DNA of 64,000 nt, taken from assembly GCF_958298935.1 (NCBI RefSeq), contig NC_084932.1, forward strand, positions 17,277,501 to 17,341,500, in the 5' to 3' direction. Numbering within the stretch: position 1 is the stretch's first letter; every line of letters begins with the position of its first letter. Shown one piece after another: positions 45,723 through 56,593 of the stretch. The position numbers and the translations under genes are program-made. This DNA comes from Phragmites australis (lineage: Eukaryota > Streptophyta > Magnoliopsida > Poales > Poaceae). A model generated the notes under the pieces. It was given only the letters and a program-made list of their open reading frames with translations. It made no database searches and had not been told where the DNA came from.

Positions 45723-47299
45723 GTTTGTGTTACCTTAGCTTTTCCAGCATCATTAAACCACTGAAGGTTATATGGATGGGGGTGTTGGCGTGTGGTCAAG
45801 CCAAGCTTCTTGACCAAATCTGAACTCACCAAATTATTACAACTACCTCCATCGATGATGACACGTGCTCGCCGATTTTGGATGACGAAGAAAATCTGGA
45901 ACAAGTTATGGCGTTGCAGCTTCTCTGGTTGTTGTACCTTTGTGCTGAGCGCCCGCTGCACAATGATGCTCCTATAGGTCGCTGTGTCATCACTGCCCAA
46001 GATTTTGTTGCTCTCCTCAACAACTGGTTCTTCTTCTTCTTCTTCCTCAATGTCAGAGGCGCTGATGTACCCATCTTCCATTGCAATGTATGCCCGCTGA
46101 CTTGGGCAATCCTTCTGCACATGACCGAATCCATGGCAGCGACGGTACTGAATGCCAGAGGTGCGTCCCGTTGATGCAACAGAGGAAGCACTCTTGGAAG
46201 GTCCCTGCAAAACAGAATTTTTACCTGAGCCTGAAGGTCGTGTAGTGACCGGATTTGGTGCCGTAGCTGCTTGTTGCTTGCTCGCTGGTGAGGGAGCCCT
46301 GTAAGTGGATGGTTTGGACAGCCCCAAGGATGGTCCTGTGCGCGGTGTGTATGTGGTGCTGGCCTTGTACTTGCCCTGCTGCTCACGCCCCTGCAACTCC
46401 TTCTCTGCAAGCATAGCAAACTGAAACAACTGGTTGACATTGTTAAATTCTTTATAATCAATAATATCCTGGATTTCACGTCTCAAACCCGAATAAAATC
46501 AACAAATAGAATCTTCGTTTCCCTCTACTATGCCACAACGCATCAAACCCTTTTGAAGCTCACCATAATAATCCTGCACAGATTTATCTCCCTGTTCTAA
46601 GCGCATCAATTTCTTACGCAGGTCTCTATGATAAGATGGGGGAACAAATCTATCACGCATAGTAACCTTAAGCTCTTCCCATGTACGAGGTGTGGCACCA
46701 TCTGCAGCTAAACCAGTCCACCAAATAATAGCAAAATCTTTAAACTCACTAGTGGCTTGTCTAACTCTATGTTGTTCAGGTACTTGGTGGGCACTAAATT
46801 TTTGCTCTACTGTCATCTCCCAATCAAGATATCCCTCAGCATCATAATGTCCCGAAAAAGAAGGTATAGTAAATTTAACCTTAGCATAAGGATCTTCAGG
46901 AGCTCGATTATACATACCTCGATGGTGGTGGTGATGTGGAACGCCACCCATACCTGTGGTGTTAGTGCGAAGACGACGCCGTAATCTGTTTTGCAATGTC
47001 GCCGCTGGATCAACATTACCATCGTCATCATACAACTCATCACCGGTGTTGCTTCCATTCACATCTTCGTTGTGCACAGGACGGTTTTCCAAAGCATTTA
47101 CCCTGTCGGTGAGCTCGGATAACCGTTTGTCCACCCGCTCAACCGCGTTTGCGAGTTTCATCTCAATTATTGCTTCAGTGACAGCCTTGATGACTGTCTC
47201 CTTCATCTCCTTCTGAGCATTGTCTACAACAGCTTGTAGCTGCTCTTGGCTGACACACTCCTTGAAGTCCTTTGGCGTTTTATCTCCATCAACTGACAT
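45723..47299 (-). pseudogene. gag: CRM2 gag and protease start (one TGA, one frameshift)
   Basis: Best start is ATG 47299 (MSVDGDKTPKDFKECVS). A predicted helix (KEMKETVIKAVTEAIIEMKL) and capsid blocks follow: YAKVKFTIPSFSGHYDAEGY, LDWEMTVEQKFSAHQVPEQH, FAIIWWTGLAADGATPRTWE. A TGA at 46499-46501 sits where relatives have Arg, consistent with CGA to TGA. The frame then continues to LRREIQDIIDYKEFNNVNQL. The zinc knuckle is YRRCHGFGHVQKDC: the first Cys is Tyr, a G-to-A change. Protease active site: RARVIIDGGSCNNLVSSDLV (about 45860). A one-base loss near 45700 shifts the frame before pol. Confidence 0.87.
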
Positions 47300-48430
47300 T
47301 GTGGAAACAAACACAACAACAAACAGTGAAGGTTATCCCTAATAATCGTACTACAAAGGTGGAGTGGTGCCTCTCAATCAAGATCAGCAAAGGTAGACAC
47401 CTTACCAAGCTCTTACCAGGGTTCTTACCAGCAAAGCAAAGGATACCTGGAAGGCGTGCGAGCGATTGCAGGGATGCAAACCAGTGCTGTCCAGAAGAAT
47501 CTGTGGAGCTTGGAAGGCATACAAAGAGAACAAATATGTATATGTGGAACACAAATCAGAAACAGATAGTAATGCTGAATTATAGTCCCAAGTACTTGTT
47601 CTCGTTGCTGGCCTAAAGTGTTGCAAGTACCAAGTATGTGTGATAAACAAGGTGGAGAAACAAGTATGATGGATAGCAAGAGCAACAGAAACAAGGAACT
47701 AAACAGCACACACTAACACAGCTCACTTTGCCCTTCTCTATGTGCTCCTCTAGATATTGTTCCTCTTTTGCCCCTCTCTTTTTTCTATTTTTTTGGGCTG
47801 TCGTTGTTTTTTTGGGAAAATTCGACTTTTTCTTTTTATTTTTTTGATATTGTTTTTTCACTTAGGAGCACACAAGAGGGAACCACAGAAAATTTGAGCT
47901 TAAACAAGTGAAAGACGTGGCCTGTAGAATTTTCTGAAGTTCAGCCGGAAAATGAGAAAAATATTTGGAAATTGAAAACTCAAACTTCGGAGGCGAATTT
48001 GGGAATTCTGATTTCGCCGAACCCGACAAAGTGGGGACGAACGGATCCGAAACGCCGTTTCAATGCGAAAAACTCTGTGACTTTTCTGTAAACGGAGTTC
48101 GTACGCGAAAGTTATGCCCGATTTGAGAAACGACTCCGAATTAGAGGACAAAACGGGAAGAAAGTGGGGAAAATATGCGACGGAGGCTAGGGTTTGATGG
48201 AAACGGTGGGGGGAAACACACGAACTGGACTCTAACATGACCTAACCAGCAACAAGACCTTGACCAGGACACAAACTCAACACGACGGACTCTGAAACTG
48301 AAATATGCAAAAGCTAAAGGCGCGGAAGGGTTGTAGGACAGGAAAAAAAAAACGATATGGCAGTGGACTATGGAACGAAGGCGAAAACACTCGAAACTAA
48401 GGGTAGATATGAACCTGACGGTATACCTGA
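47300..48430 (-). other. CRM2 leader, no gene
   Basis: Region between PBS and gag. It has no protein family match. Three donor-like GGTAAG hexamers (minus strand) lie close together at about 47400-47432. Homopolymer-rich T/A stretches occur near 47770-47855. Confidence 0.7.
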
Positions 48431-48444
48431 AGCTCTGAATACCA
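48431..48444 (-). promoter_or_regulatory. Primer-binding site of CRM2
   Basis: The minus strand reads tggtattcagagct, the initiator-Met site with one extra T after tggta, two bases from the LTR end. The insertion might weaken priming; CRM1 has the normal form. Confidence 0.8.
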
Positions 48445-48446
48445 CT

Positions 48447-49361
48447 TGGCATGAACAAGGGTTCCCGATCTTCCGAAGGTTCTGGTAACTCTCGATTTGG
48501 TGGAAACGAGACACAAGTCGATCCGGCTTCCGAACAACACGATCAGAAACCCCGCAATCGCAGCACCACGTCTCCTCTGGTTATCAACCGGTGTTGCACG
48601 GTTGACCTCGCCAAGAAGGCTAAAGTCCTTGCCTGCGAATCGAAGAACACAAGCAAGAACAAGGAAGAATGCAACCAAATTGCAGATGAATGATTAATCT
48701 CACGAGTTGGGGTCTCACAAACCGATGAAACGGCGAAACTGTTCTTGACAGAATAATCTAAGCAAAAACCCGCCCTAACGAGAGCGGCGGCGGCTGATAA
48801 TAAGGGTCTAAGGGTCGTCACACCCCCTGGTCACGCCCCCCTAATGGGCTCAACGACGATACACGGCCCAACGGACCAAAAACGGTGACGCAGCACCGGG
48901 ACAGATTCTGGATTTTGACTTGTTTCGACGTTTCCTGTTGACTCAGAATGAATTTGGACCTCAAACCAACGCCATTGGTTTCCTTATGAAATTATCTTTC
49001 CAACCATATGTGAATCGTCGAAAACGGAGTCCGGATGCGTCCTGGGCGTCCGTTTTACTGCTCGCTGGTCCTGGAGGTCGAGGCTGATTCGGACTCGAGT
49101 TGGACTGGACCTCCTGCTGTTGTTGGACGTCCTAGCTGCTCCTCCACGCCTCCAAGCCTTCCTCTATGTGTCTCCTTGTCCTCTCCATGATTCCTAAGCA
49201 ACACATAATCATTAGGTAGTAATCTATTCTCAAAATTATATAAAGAGTTGCTTAGGAACGAGCTCACCTCTAAATTTAATTGTCGTGCGCGAGCTCTTGT
49301 GATTGGACCTTGAAAGTTCAATGGAGGATCATTGTATGTATCCGAGGGAGTGATGTCCTCA
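48447..49361 (-). repeat. 5' LTR of CRM2
   Basis: 915 bp, the mate of 41706-42621. It contains a copy of the pol C-terminal coding sequence, which is not translated as pol here. The open frame from 49492 is just this copy plus flanking bases. Confidence 0.92.
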
Positions 49362-49364
49362 TTA

Positions 49365-49577
49365 TCCTGCAAGGAAGTGACCGGCATTAAATGCCGAGGT
49401 TGATGGACGTCGCCCTGATACCCCGGCGTAATGGAGGCTATCCTGACACCCCTGACAGTGCGATGCCGGGCCGCAGTTGGCGACCGGCTCACTCCTCAGG
49501 GTCCAGGCACCACGATGGTTACTATGGTAGATATTTATCTCCCATGTAGGGTAGAAAGTAGTTATCTGGGATAAGGC
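49365..49577 (+). repeat. Tat2 LTR, right part
   Basis: Resumes the LTR interrupted by CRM2: tcctgcaaggaagtgaccgg, cattaaatgccgagg, and near the end gatatttatctcccatgtag with gtagttatctgggataagg, a U3/R-like stretch seen in grass Tat LTRs. It ends without a recognisable LTR terminus, where the filler patch begins. The border is accurate to about 5 bp. Confidence 0.55.
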
Positions 49578-49629
49578 CTAGTAATCCTGCTGGTCTCTGA
49601 TGTTCTGCCTTGATTTTCTGGCAAGTATC
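49578..49629 (-). repeat. Filler patch of Tekay integrase sequence
   Basis: The minus strand encodes DTCQKIKAEHQRPAGLL, the integrase segment found at about 26815-26860 in Tekay1 (DTCQKVKAEHQRLAGLLQP). About 50 bp, with unrelated Tat sequence on both sides (LTR to the left, RT to the right). This looks like template copied in during break repair. Confidence 0.7.
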
Positions 49630-51363
49630 AATTTCACATCACTGAACAAAGTATGCCCCTGGGATCTGTACCCCCTTCCTCGCATCGACCAGCTAGTGGG
49701 TTCCACTGTCGGCTGCGAACTGCTAAGCTTCCTTGACGCCTACTCCGGGTACCACCAGGTGTGGATGGCAATGGAGAATGAGAGCAAGACCAGCTTCTTT
49801 ACCCCCTTCGGAGTGTACTGCTATGTCTGGATGTCCTTCGGTCTTTGGAATGCTAGAGCCACCTTCTCTCGGCTAGTGCACAAGGTGCTGCAGCAGAAGT
49901 TGGGCTGCAACATCGAGGCCTACGTAGATGATATCATGATAAAAAGCCAACTAGAAGCCAACCATGTTGCCGACCTGCAATAAACGTTCAACAACCTCCA
50001 AGCCGCTGGCATGCGGCTGAACCCAGAGAAGTGTGTATTTGGCGCTAGGGGTGGAAAGATGCTGGAATATCTTGTCTCCCAAAGAGGCAACGAGGCCAAC
50101 CCGGGCAAGATTCATGCCATCACAGAAATGTCGCCTCCCACCAATCCGAAAGAAGTACAACACCTGGCTGGCCGCCTTGTGGCCCTCAGCCGCTTCCTCG
50201 CAAAATCTGCTGAGCACAGCCTCCCATTCTTCAAAATACTGAGGGGCTCTGAACCATTTAGCCAGATGCCGGGATGCCAGGAGGCATTCGAGGCCCTCAA
50301 AGCACACCTTTCCCATCTTGAAACACTTGCGATGCCCCTCCCCGGTGAAAGACTACTCCTATACTTATCCGTCTCTGTGTCTGCCATCAGCGCCGCCCTA
50401 GTACGAGAGGAAAAGAGTAACGATCGCTCGACATAAAGGGCTATATACTACGTCTCGGAGGCCTTAGCCGGGACCAAGACATGCTACACCGAGCTTGAAA
50501 AAATAGCCTATGCCCTGCTGATGGCCTCACGCAAGCTCCGGCACTACTTCCTTACCTATGACATCACTGTCCCAACCTCGTACCCACTTGGCCACATGTT
50601 TCACAACCGGGAGGCGACGGGACGCATCAACAAGTGGGCGGTAGAGTTAGCCCCCTTCGTGGTAAGGTTTGTGGCCCGCACCGCCATCAAATCCAAAATC
50701 TTGACAGACTTCATCACCGAATGGACTCCGAAACCCACTGAACCCACCACTACAGCCTCCCAAAACATTTGGACTATCTACACTGACAGAACATACGGCT
50801 CAACGGGGGCCGAAGCCGGCGCAGTCCTCATTTCTCCCACAGGCCAGCAAGTCCAATACGTTGCTCTCCTGGATTTCAAGACGACCAATAATATAGCCGA
50901 ATACGAGGCCATCCTCTTAGGCCTCCAAAAGGGCCAAGCCTTAGGGGCAGCCAGAGTCATCATCTATACCGACTCTCAAATCATCACCGATCACATCAAC
51001 AAGAGCTTCCAAGTTCGGCATCCGGACATGAAAAGATACCTCGAGGCCATTCACAAGCCCGAGGCACACTTTCGTGGCATATCAATACGAAGCATACCGC
51101 TGGTGGACAACAATCAGACAGATACCTTGGCAAAGGCCGCAGCCACGGGCAAAGACCTACCGATAGGCACCTTCGTCAAGACCCTACACCAGCCGATCGC
51201 TAGAGATCTTGACGACACGACCACCGCCATCCTCCCCATCGAAGCCACGGATTGGAGGGCTCCCCTCCTATCCTTCCTAAGAGGAACAGAAGAACCAAAC
51301 GACCCGATTGTGCTCCGCCACATTCAGCATCGCGCCAGGGGCTACCGTCTCATAAATGGCTGG
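49630..51363 (+). pseudogene. pol: Tat2 reverse transcriptase and RNase H fragment
   Basis: Enters RT mid-domain (SLNKVCPWDLYPLPRIDQLV), then FLDAYSGYHQVWMAMENESK, MSFGLWNARATFSRLVHKV and the catalytic NIEAYVDDIMIKSQ (about 49908-49950; stop at 49981). RT end and first RNase H: LNPEKCVFGARGGKMLEYLV, AIYYVSEALAGTKTCYTELE, KLRHYFLTYDITVPTSYPLG, KWAVELAPFVVRFV. Second RNase H: WTIYTDRTYGSTGAEAGAVL, TTNNIAEYEAILLGLQKGQA, IIYTDSQIITDHIN, DNNQTDTLAKAAATG. The fragment ends within the linker before integrase at about 51363, where Tekay2 LTR begins. Its right half is a long open frame (50521 onward). Confidence 0.88.
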
Positions 51364-52534
51364 GTGGCAGCTGAGGTGGCTGGATGACATGGCGTGGCAG
51401 CTGACTGGTTTAAGAAGTGACATGTGGTAGCTTCTGGTTGGTTAGCTGAAGGGGTACGAATAGATCTAATTTGGGCCGATGATGATGGATCCGACGGCTG
51501 AGATCAAAGGGGACGGTCAGAGAAGGAATTCTCGGTGGAACTGAGCTCAGGCACGGCGACGACACGCCAAAGTAGAGGGAGAAAGGTCATCGCTGGCCTC
51601 AGACCTCGATGATGAGCGATGGATTAGCTTTAGGAGGGAGAGAGTAATCCGTTTGAGGGCTTACCGAGAGCGATTCGGCACTGGAGAAGCTTGGCGACAA
51701 CGAGGGGCGGCAGAGGGCTTGGGTCTTCGTCGGAGAGGGCGCTCTGGCGACCAAATGGCAAGGATGATGGTGGCTTGAGCTCCGGTGGGTGGCTGTGAAG
51801 CTCGGAGGGGGCTAGATTGAGGCAAAGCGGCACGGGAACGGCGCAGCAGTGAGGGTAGCCAAGCGGTGGGGCTAATGGCGACGGGGAGCTCGAACTCGGC
51901 GATTTGGCTCGGGTCTCAGCGGTTTTGGCGATGGGAGATCCGAGGGGGACGGTTGGGGTTATATAGGTGGCAAGAGGAGATCGGGACGGGCCAGGACTCT
52001 CACGGGAAGTGGCGGATCAATTCGGATACGGCGGCGGAGTCCGGGTGGAAGACGAGTCCGACGTGCGGGCCCCACGTGGCTGTGACTCGGGTGAAGGTGG
52101 CTCTGCGCGGGGCGTCTTCGGCGCGGCAGCTGGCGGGCGTTCAGGATTGGGCTGAGGCGGTTGGGCGCGTCCCAGGCGGGAGGGAGGCGGGGGCTGAGTA
52201 GGCTGGCTGGGTGCGCTGGGCCAAGCCGAAAGGAAATTTGGGCCGGGGGAAGAAAAGAAAAAAGGCAGCCCGAGAGAAGGTTTATTCCCTTTTTTTCTAA
52301 ATTCAATTTCAGATTCAAATAAGCAAATCCTCTTCAAATAAAATCCATCAAAAGCCAAATAAAAATCCTGTTTGCCTAATTCAGCATGAATGCATAATAA
52401 TCAATTATATCCTATGTCAAATATATTTTCTTTTATATAAAATAGGATTTTTACTCTTTTTAATTATTTAAACTCATATTAAATTCTAGCAAATTTTAAG
52501 AAATTTCTAAAGGTGGAAAAATTAGGGTGTTACA
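51363..52534 (-). repeat. Truncated 3' LTR of Tekay2
   Basis: Matches 59518-60697 of the 5' LTR. Homology begins at ggtggcagctgagg, where the Tat2 fragment also reads through, so the join used a short shared stretch or is blunt. It ends attagggtgttaca at 52534, then the polypurine tract. Confidence 0.85.
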
Positions 52535-52560
52535 AACCAACCCCCCCCCCCCTCCCCGGA
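52535..52560 (-). promoter_or_regulatory. Polypurine tract of Tekay2, long G run
   Basis: The minus strand reads ccgggga, then twelve G, then ttggtt before the LTR. Tekay1 has six G at this spot (25672-25687). Confidence 0.75.
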
Positions 52561-53490
52561 ATGAATCTCTCCCTCGAGATTCACATGGAGCAGAGAAGAG
52601 ATGAGGAAACTCCGCCTTTAGATCTTCTTCTCTTTTCGAAGTAGCTTCATCTTCTGAGTGGTGACTCCATTGCACTTTGCACATTGGTATTACCTTGGTT
52701 CTAGTTACTCTTTCCAATCTCTCAAGAATATTCTTAGGATACTCTATATAGGAGAGATCTTCCTGAACATTCAGTTCCTCCATTGGTAATTGTTCCTCCG
52801 GCACTCGAAGACACTTCTTCAACTGGGAAATATGGAAGACATCGTGCACATCTGACAGTTGAGGCGGTAATTCCAACTGATAAGCTACTTCTCCTCTCTT
52901 ATCCAATATCTTGAAGGGTCCAATGAATCTTGGTGATAACTTTCCTTTAACCTTAAACCTACGAAGACCCCTTATAGGTGAAACCTTAAGATAGACGAAA
53001 TCTCCAATTTCGAAAACCAATTCTCTTCGCCTGTTATCAGCATAACTTTTCCTTCTGGATTGTGCAATCCTCAGATTTTCTCGAATTATCTGAACTTGCT
53101 TTTCTGCATCTCCTCAGATTTTCTCGAATTATCTGAACTTGCTTTTCTGCATCTCGTAGAACCTCTGGGCCAAAAACCTGACTTTCTCCTATCTCATTCC
53201 AAAACAACGGTGTTCTACATTTCCTTCCATACAAGGCTTCAAATGGGGACATTTGGAGGCTTGTCTGATAACTGTTGTTATACGAGAACTCTGCATATGG
53301 CAAACTTTTGTCCCAACTCTTACCATACTTCAGAGCACACGCTCTCAGCATATCTTCCAGTATCTGATTTACCCTTTCTGTCTGACCATCTGTTTGAGGG
53401 TGATAGACAGAACTAAAATTCAACTTTGTGTCCATAGACTCATGTAGCTTCTGCCAAAACTTGGAGGTAAACTGAGTTCCTTAATTAACT
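52561..53490 (-). pseudogene. pol: Tekay2 integrase remnant with chromodomain
   Basis: From 53480: [20 protein letters not shown], then ERVNQILEDMLRACALKYGK and EFSYNNSYQTSLQMSPFEAL. A 43-bp tandem duplication (53071-53113 and 53114-53156) shifts the frame. The chromodomain part is open from 53020: SYIEYPKNILERLERVTRTK, VIPMCKVQWSHHSEDEATSK (the Trp of ATWE is Ser here), then EEDLKAEFPHLF. Compared with Tekay1, about 770 bp are missing at 53482 (copy-1 positions about 26573-27337), removing the zinc finger and the first two catalytic Asp. Confidence 0.87.
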
Positions 53491-55053
53491 CCAACCATCT
53501 GCGCTGACGAAGGTTTAGATCTGGTTGAGTGAAAATATACTTCAAACTCTTATGATCCGTGTATATTTCACATCATTTTCCTATGAGATAATGCCTCCAA
53601 ATCTTGCATGAACCACAGCTGCTAATTCTAAATCATGTGTAGGGTAGTGCTCTTCATGCTTCCTTAATTGTCTTGACGCATAGGCCACAACTCAACCTTC
53701 TTGCATGAGAACACATCAAAGTCCTTGTCGCGAAGCATCACAGTAGATATCGAAGTTCTTGCTAATGTCAGGTAGAACTAGCACTGGGGCCGTAGTCAAT
53801 CTCTTCTTCAATTCTTCAAAACTTGCTTGACAAGCAGGGCTCCACTTAAAAACCACATTTTTCTGAAGCAAAGAGGTAAGAGGTCGAGCTATCCTAGAGA
53901 ACCCTTCTATAAAACGGCGATAGTATCCTGCTAGTCCAAGAAAACTCCTGATCTCTGACATGTTGGTAGGTGGTAACCAATTCAATACATCCTTTACTTT
54001 ACTGGGATCTACTGCTACACCTCCAGTGGTTAAGATATGGCCAAGAAACATGACTTGATCTAACCAAAAATCACACTTGCTAAGCTTGGCATACAGCTGA
54101 TGTTCTCTGAGTGTCTGTAGCACAATTTTCAAATGTTCTTCATGTTCTTCTTCACTTCTAGAGAAAATTAGAATATCATCAATGAACACCACTACAAACT
54201 TGTCCAGATAATCCATAAATACCTTGTTCATGAGATTCATAAAGTAGGCTGGGGCATTGGTTAATCCGAATGACATAACAATATACTCGTATAGCCCATA
54301 TCGGGTACTGAAGGCAGTCTTTGGTACATCTGACGGTCGAATCTTCAGCTGATAGTATCTAGACCTTAGATCAATCTTGGAGAACACTCGGGATCCTCTC
54401 ATCTGATCAAAAAAATCCTCAATCCGGGGCAACGGGTACTTGTTCTTAATGGTTACCTCATTGAGCGCTCTGTAATCTACACACATCCATCGGCTACCAT
54501 CCTTCTTATCCACAAAAAGAACTGGGGCTCCCCAAGGTGATGCACTTGGTCTAATAAAACCTTTGCTTAAATGTTCTTGAATTTGCTTCTTTAACTCAAC
54601 TAGGTCGTTAGCCGACATTCTATATGACCTTTTAGCTATAGGGACCGTACCAGGTACCAATTCAATGACAAACTCGACTTCTCGATCAGGTGGCATACCT
54701 GGCAATTCATCGGGGAAGACATCGAGAAACTCACAAACTACCTTGATTTGATCAATGGTTGTTCCTTCAAGCGAATTGAGGGACCGATCCTCTGCTGCTG
54801 GTACGGTAGCTACGAACTCAACTTTGGTACCTTCTCCATTGGTTAGGTGCACTGCCCTTCTGGCACATTCTATAATTCCATTGAACTTGGCTAACCAATC
54901 CATTCCAAGGATAACATCTATGCCATTGGTTTCCAACACTACAAGATTCGCTGGGAAGTCTACCCCCCTTATGCTAAGTCTCATCCTAAGACATATATAT
55001 TTTACCTTCAATTTCCCTCCAGGAGAGCTAATAAACATATTATTCTTCATCAT
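53491..55053 (-). pseudogene. pol: Tekay2 protease end, reverse transcriptase, RNase H
   Basis: Open for 445 codons from 55053. It includes the join that is broken in Tekay1 ([20 protein letters not shown]), RT motifs [67 protein letters not shown] and the catalytic [13 protein letters not shown] (about 54190). RNase H starts [12 protein letters not shown] and stops at 53716. The remainder to 53491 continues with a stop and a small deletion (near 53605). Arg in place of Gly in DLRSRYYQ is unusual for this motif. Confidence 0.9.
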
Positions 55054-56330
55054 AACAAAGGCAACCCATGTTTTGCAACATACTGAATGGTTATAAAGGA
55101 ATGCGAAGCTCTAGAATCAAACAAAACAGATGCAGGTAGGGAGTTAATGAGGAACATACCGTACACCACATCCTGAGCATCAATAGCTTCCTCTGCTGTG
55201 ACATGGTTGACTGTCCCATGAACATAATTCTGTTGTCCACGATTGTTCTAACTGGGGTTCTGACTTCCACTGCGTGACTGGGCTGAGGCTGGAGTTGACC
55301 TTGGTGTGTTGTTGGTTCTGGCCAGATCCTGCACCTTTCTAGGGCATTTATTCACATAGTGCCCTTCCTCTCCACAATAAAAACATCCTTTGTTCGGGCC
55401 AGGAGTTGCTGGACTGTTCTTGGCTTGAGGAGTAGCTGGTAGGGTTGATCGGGGAGTCTAATAGTTGGAGCGCTGAATAGGGATTTGCGACTGAGTTCGG
55501 TATTGAATGTTAGAATGAAACATAGGGCCTTGCGAAGACATCTTTGTTGCTCCACGGGATCGTGTGTTGCTTCCTTGTCCTTGGAAAGACATCTTCCTCT
55601 TCTTCTCATCTAGCTGGCGGCGCTTGTGCTCAACCATTAGGGCTTTGTTTACCATTGCTTGGAAATTGAGAAACTCTTGGGAAAGTAGAGCATATTCTAT
55701 GGCATCATTCAGACTCTCCAGAAAACGTTCCTGCTTCTTTTCCTCTGTATCCATTTCATTGGGTGCATACCTGGATAGCTGAGTAAACTTGGTCATGTAC
55801 TCCCTTACAGTCATTAGTCCTTTCTTCAGTCTCATGAACTCCTTCTTCAGACGGACATCTCCAAATGACAGGTGATGGGTGCGTAAACTAGATTTAAACT
55901 CCATCCATGCGATAGATTCTGGATTTTCATGTGCAGCGCAGTATGCTTCCCACCAGTCTAGGGCTTGACCTGCGAGTTGATGTGAGGTGTAGAGTACCAT
56001 CTCCCTATCGTTGCACTGAGCAACATGTAGCTTCCTTTCTATATCCTTCAGCCAATCATCTGCATCCATAGGTTCCACTCCATGACTGAAGACTGGGGGG
56101 TGAGTTCTTTTGAATTCTCCAAGTCTTGATGGTTGATGCAGTTGAGGAACATGGTTTGGCTGTTGCTACTGCATATGCACCATGGTTTGAGCTAGATCTT
56201 GCAAGATCTGAGTTTGCATAGCCATCTGTTGTTCCAAGGTTGTTGGAGGGGGCAGGGATGGATTCTGGTTGTTGTTGTTCTCTTCTTGAGTATTAATACT
56301 CCTCCTTGTGTTAACCATCTGATTAGGGTT
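55054..56330 (-). pseudogene. gag: Tekay2 gag and protease start
   Basis: Start region near 56318 (VNTRRSINTQEENNNN type) is followed by stops. Capsid: MDADDWLKDIERKLHVAQCN, ALDWWEAYCAAHENPESIAW, MTVREYMTKFTQLSRYAPNE (open 56078 to 55458, stop TAG). The zinc knuckle in another frame is CFYCGEEGHYVNKC (about 55345-55390), with all four ligands. Protease active site: FDSRASHSF near 55110, with Arg in place of the Gly of DSGA, which should inactivate the enzyme. Confidence 0.85.
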
Positions 56331-56593
56331 GAAGAAGGGAACAGGAGTAGATAAGCAAGTTTGGAAAAATAATTTAACTAAAGAAACCCATCTATATTAT
56401 ATTATATAGGAATAAAGATGCATCTGTGGACAAGGTGCCAAAACATTCCACAGCTCACATCAGCACTCAAACAAAAACTCCAACTTGCACACTTAGCACC
56501 ATAACAAAGCTCACACTAACAATATTATTATCCTTAATGATTACATCGACGCTTGGTTCTAAAAAGGATAAGACTACCTATGGAAAGACCATA

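Larger units (their letters stand above)
41706..49361 (-). mobile_element. Nearly complete CRM-type chromovirus, 7.7 kb (CRM2)
   Basis: LTRs 41706-42621 (3') and 48447-49361 (5') differ at roughly 15-20 of 915 positions by eye, so the insertion is recent. Minus-strand order: 5' LTR, PBS, leader, gag, protease, RT, RNase H, integrase, polypurine tract, 3' LTR. Pol is open for 1135 codons; gag has one TGA and gag-protease has one frameshift. The flanks gcctg (41701-41705) and tcctg (49365-49369) suggest a one-mismatch target duplication, leaving three extra bases (49362-49364) beyond the LTR. It sits inside a Tat2 LTR. Confidence 0.92.

Noticed and set aside
49055..49492. 145-codon minus-strand frame identical to the CRM2 pol C-terminus
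   Set aside because: It is the LTR copy of the pol tail plus flanking bases, not a separate gene.
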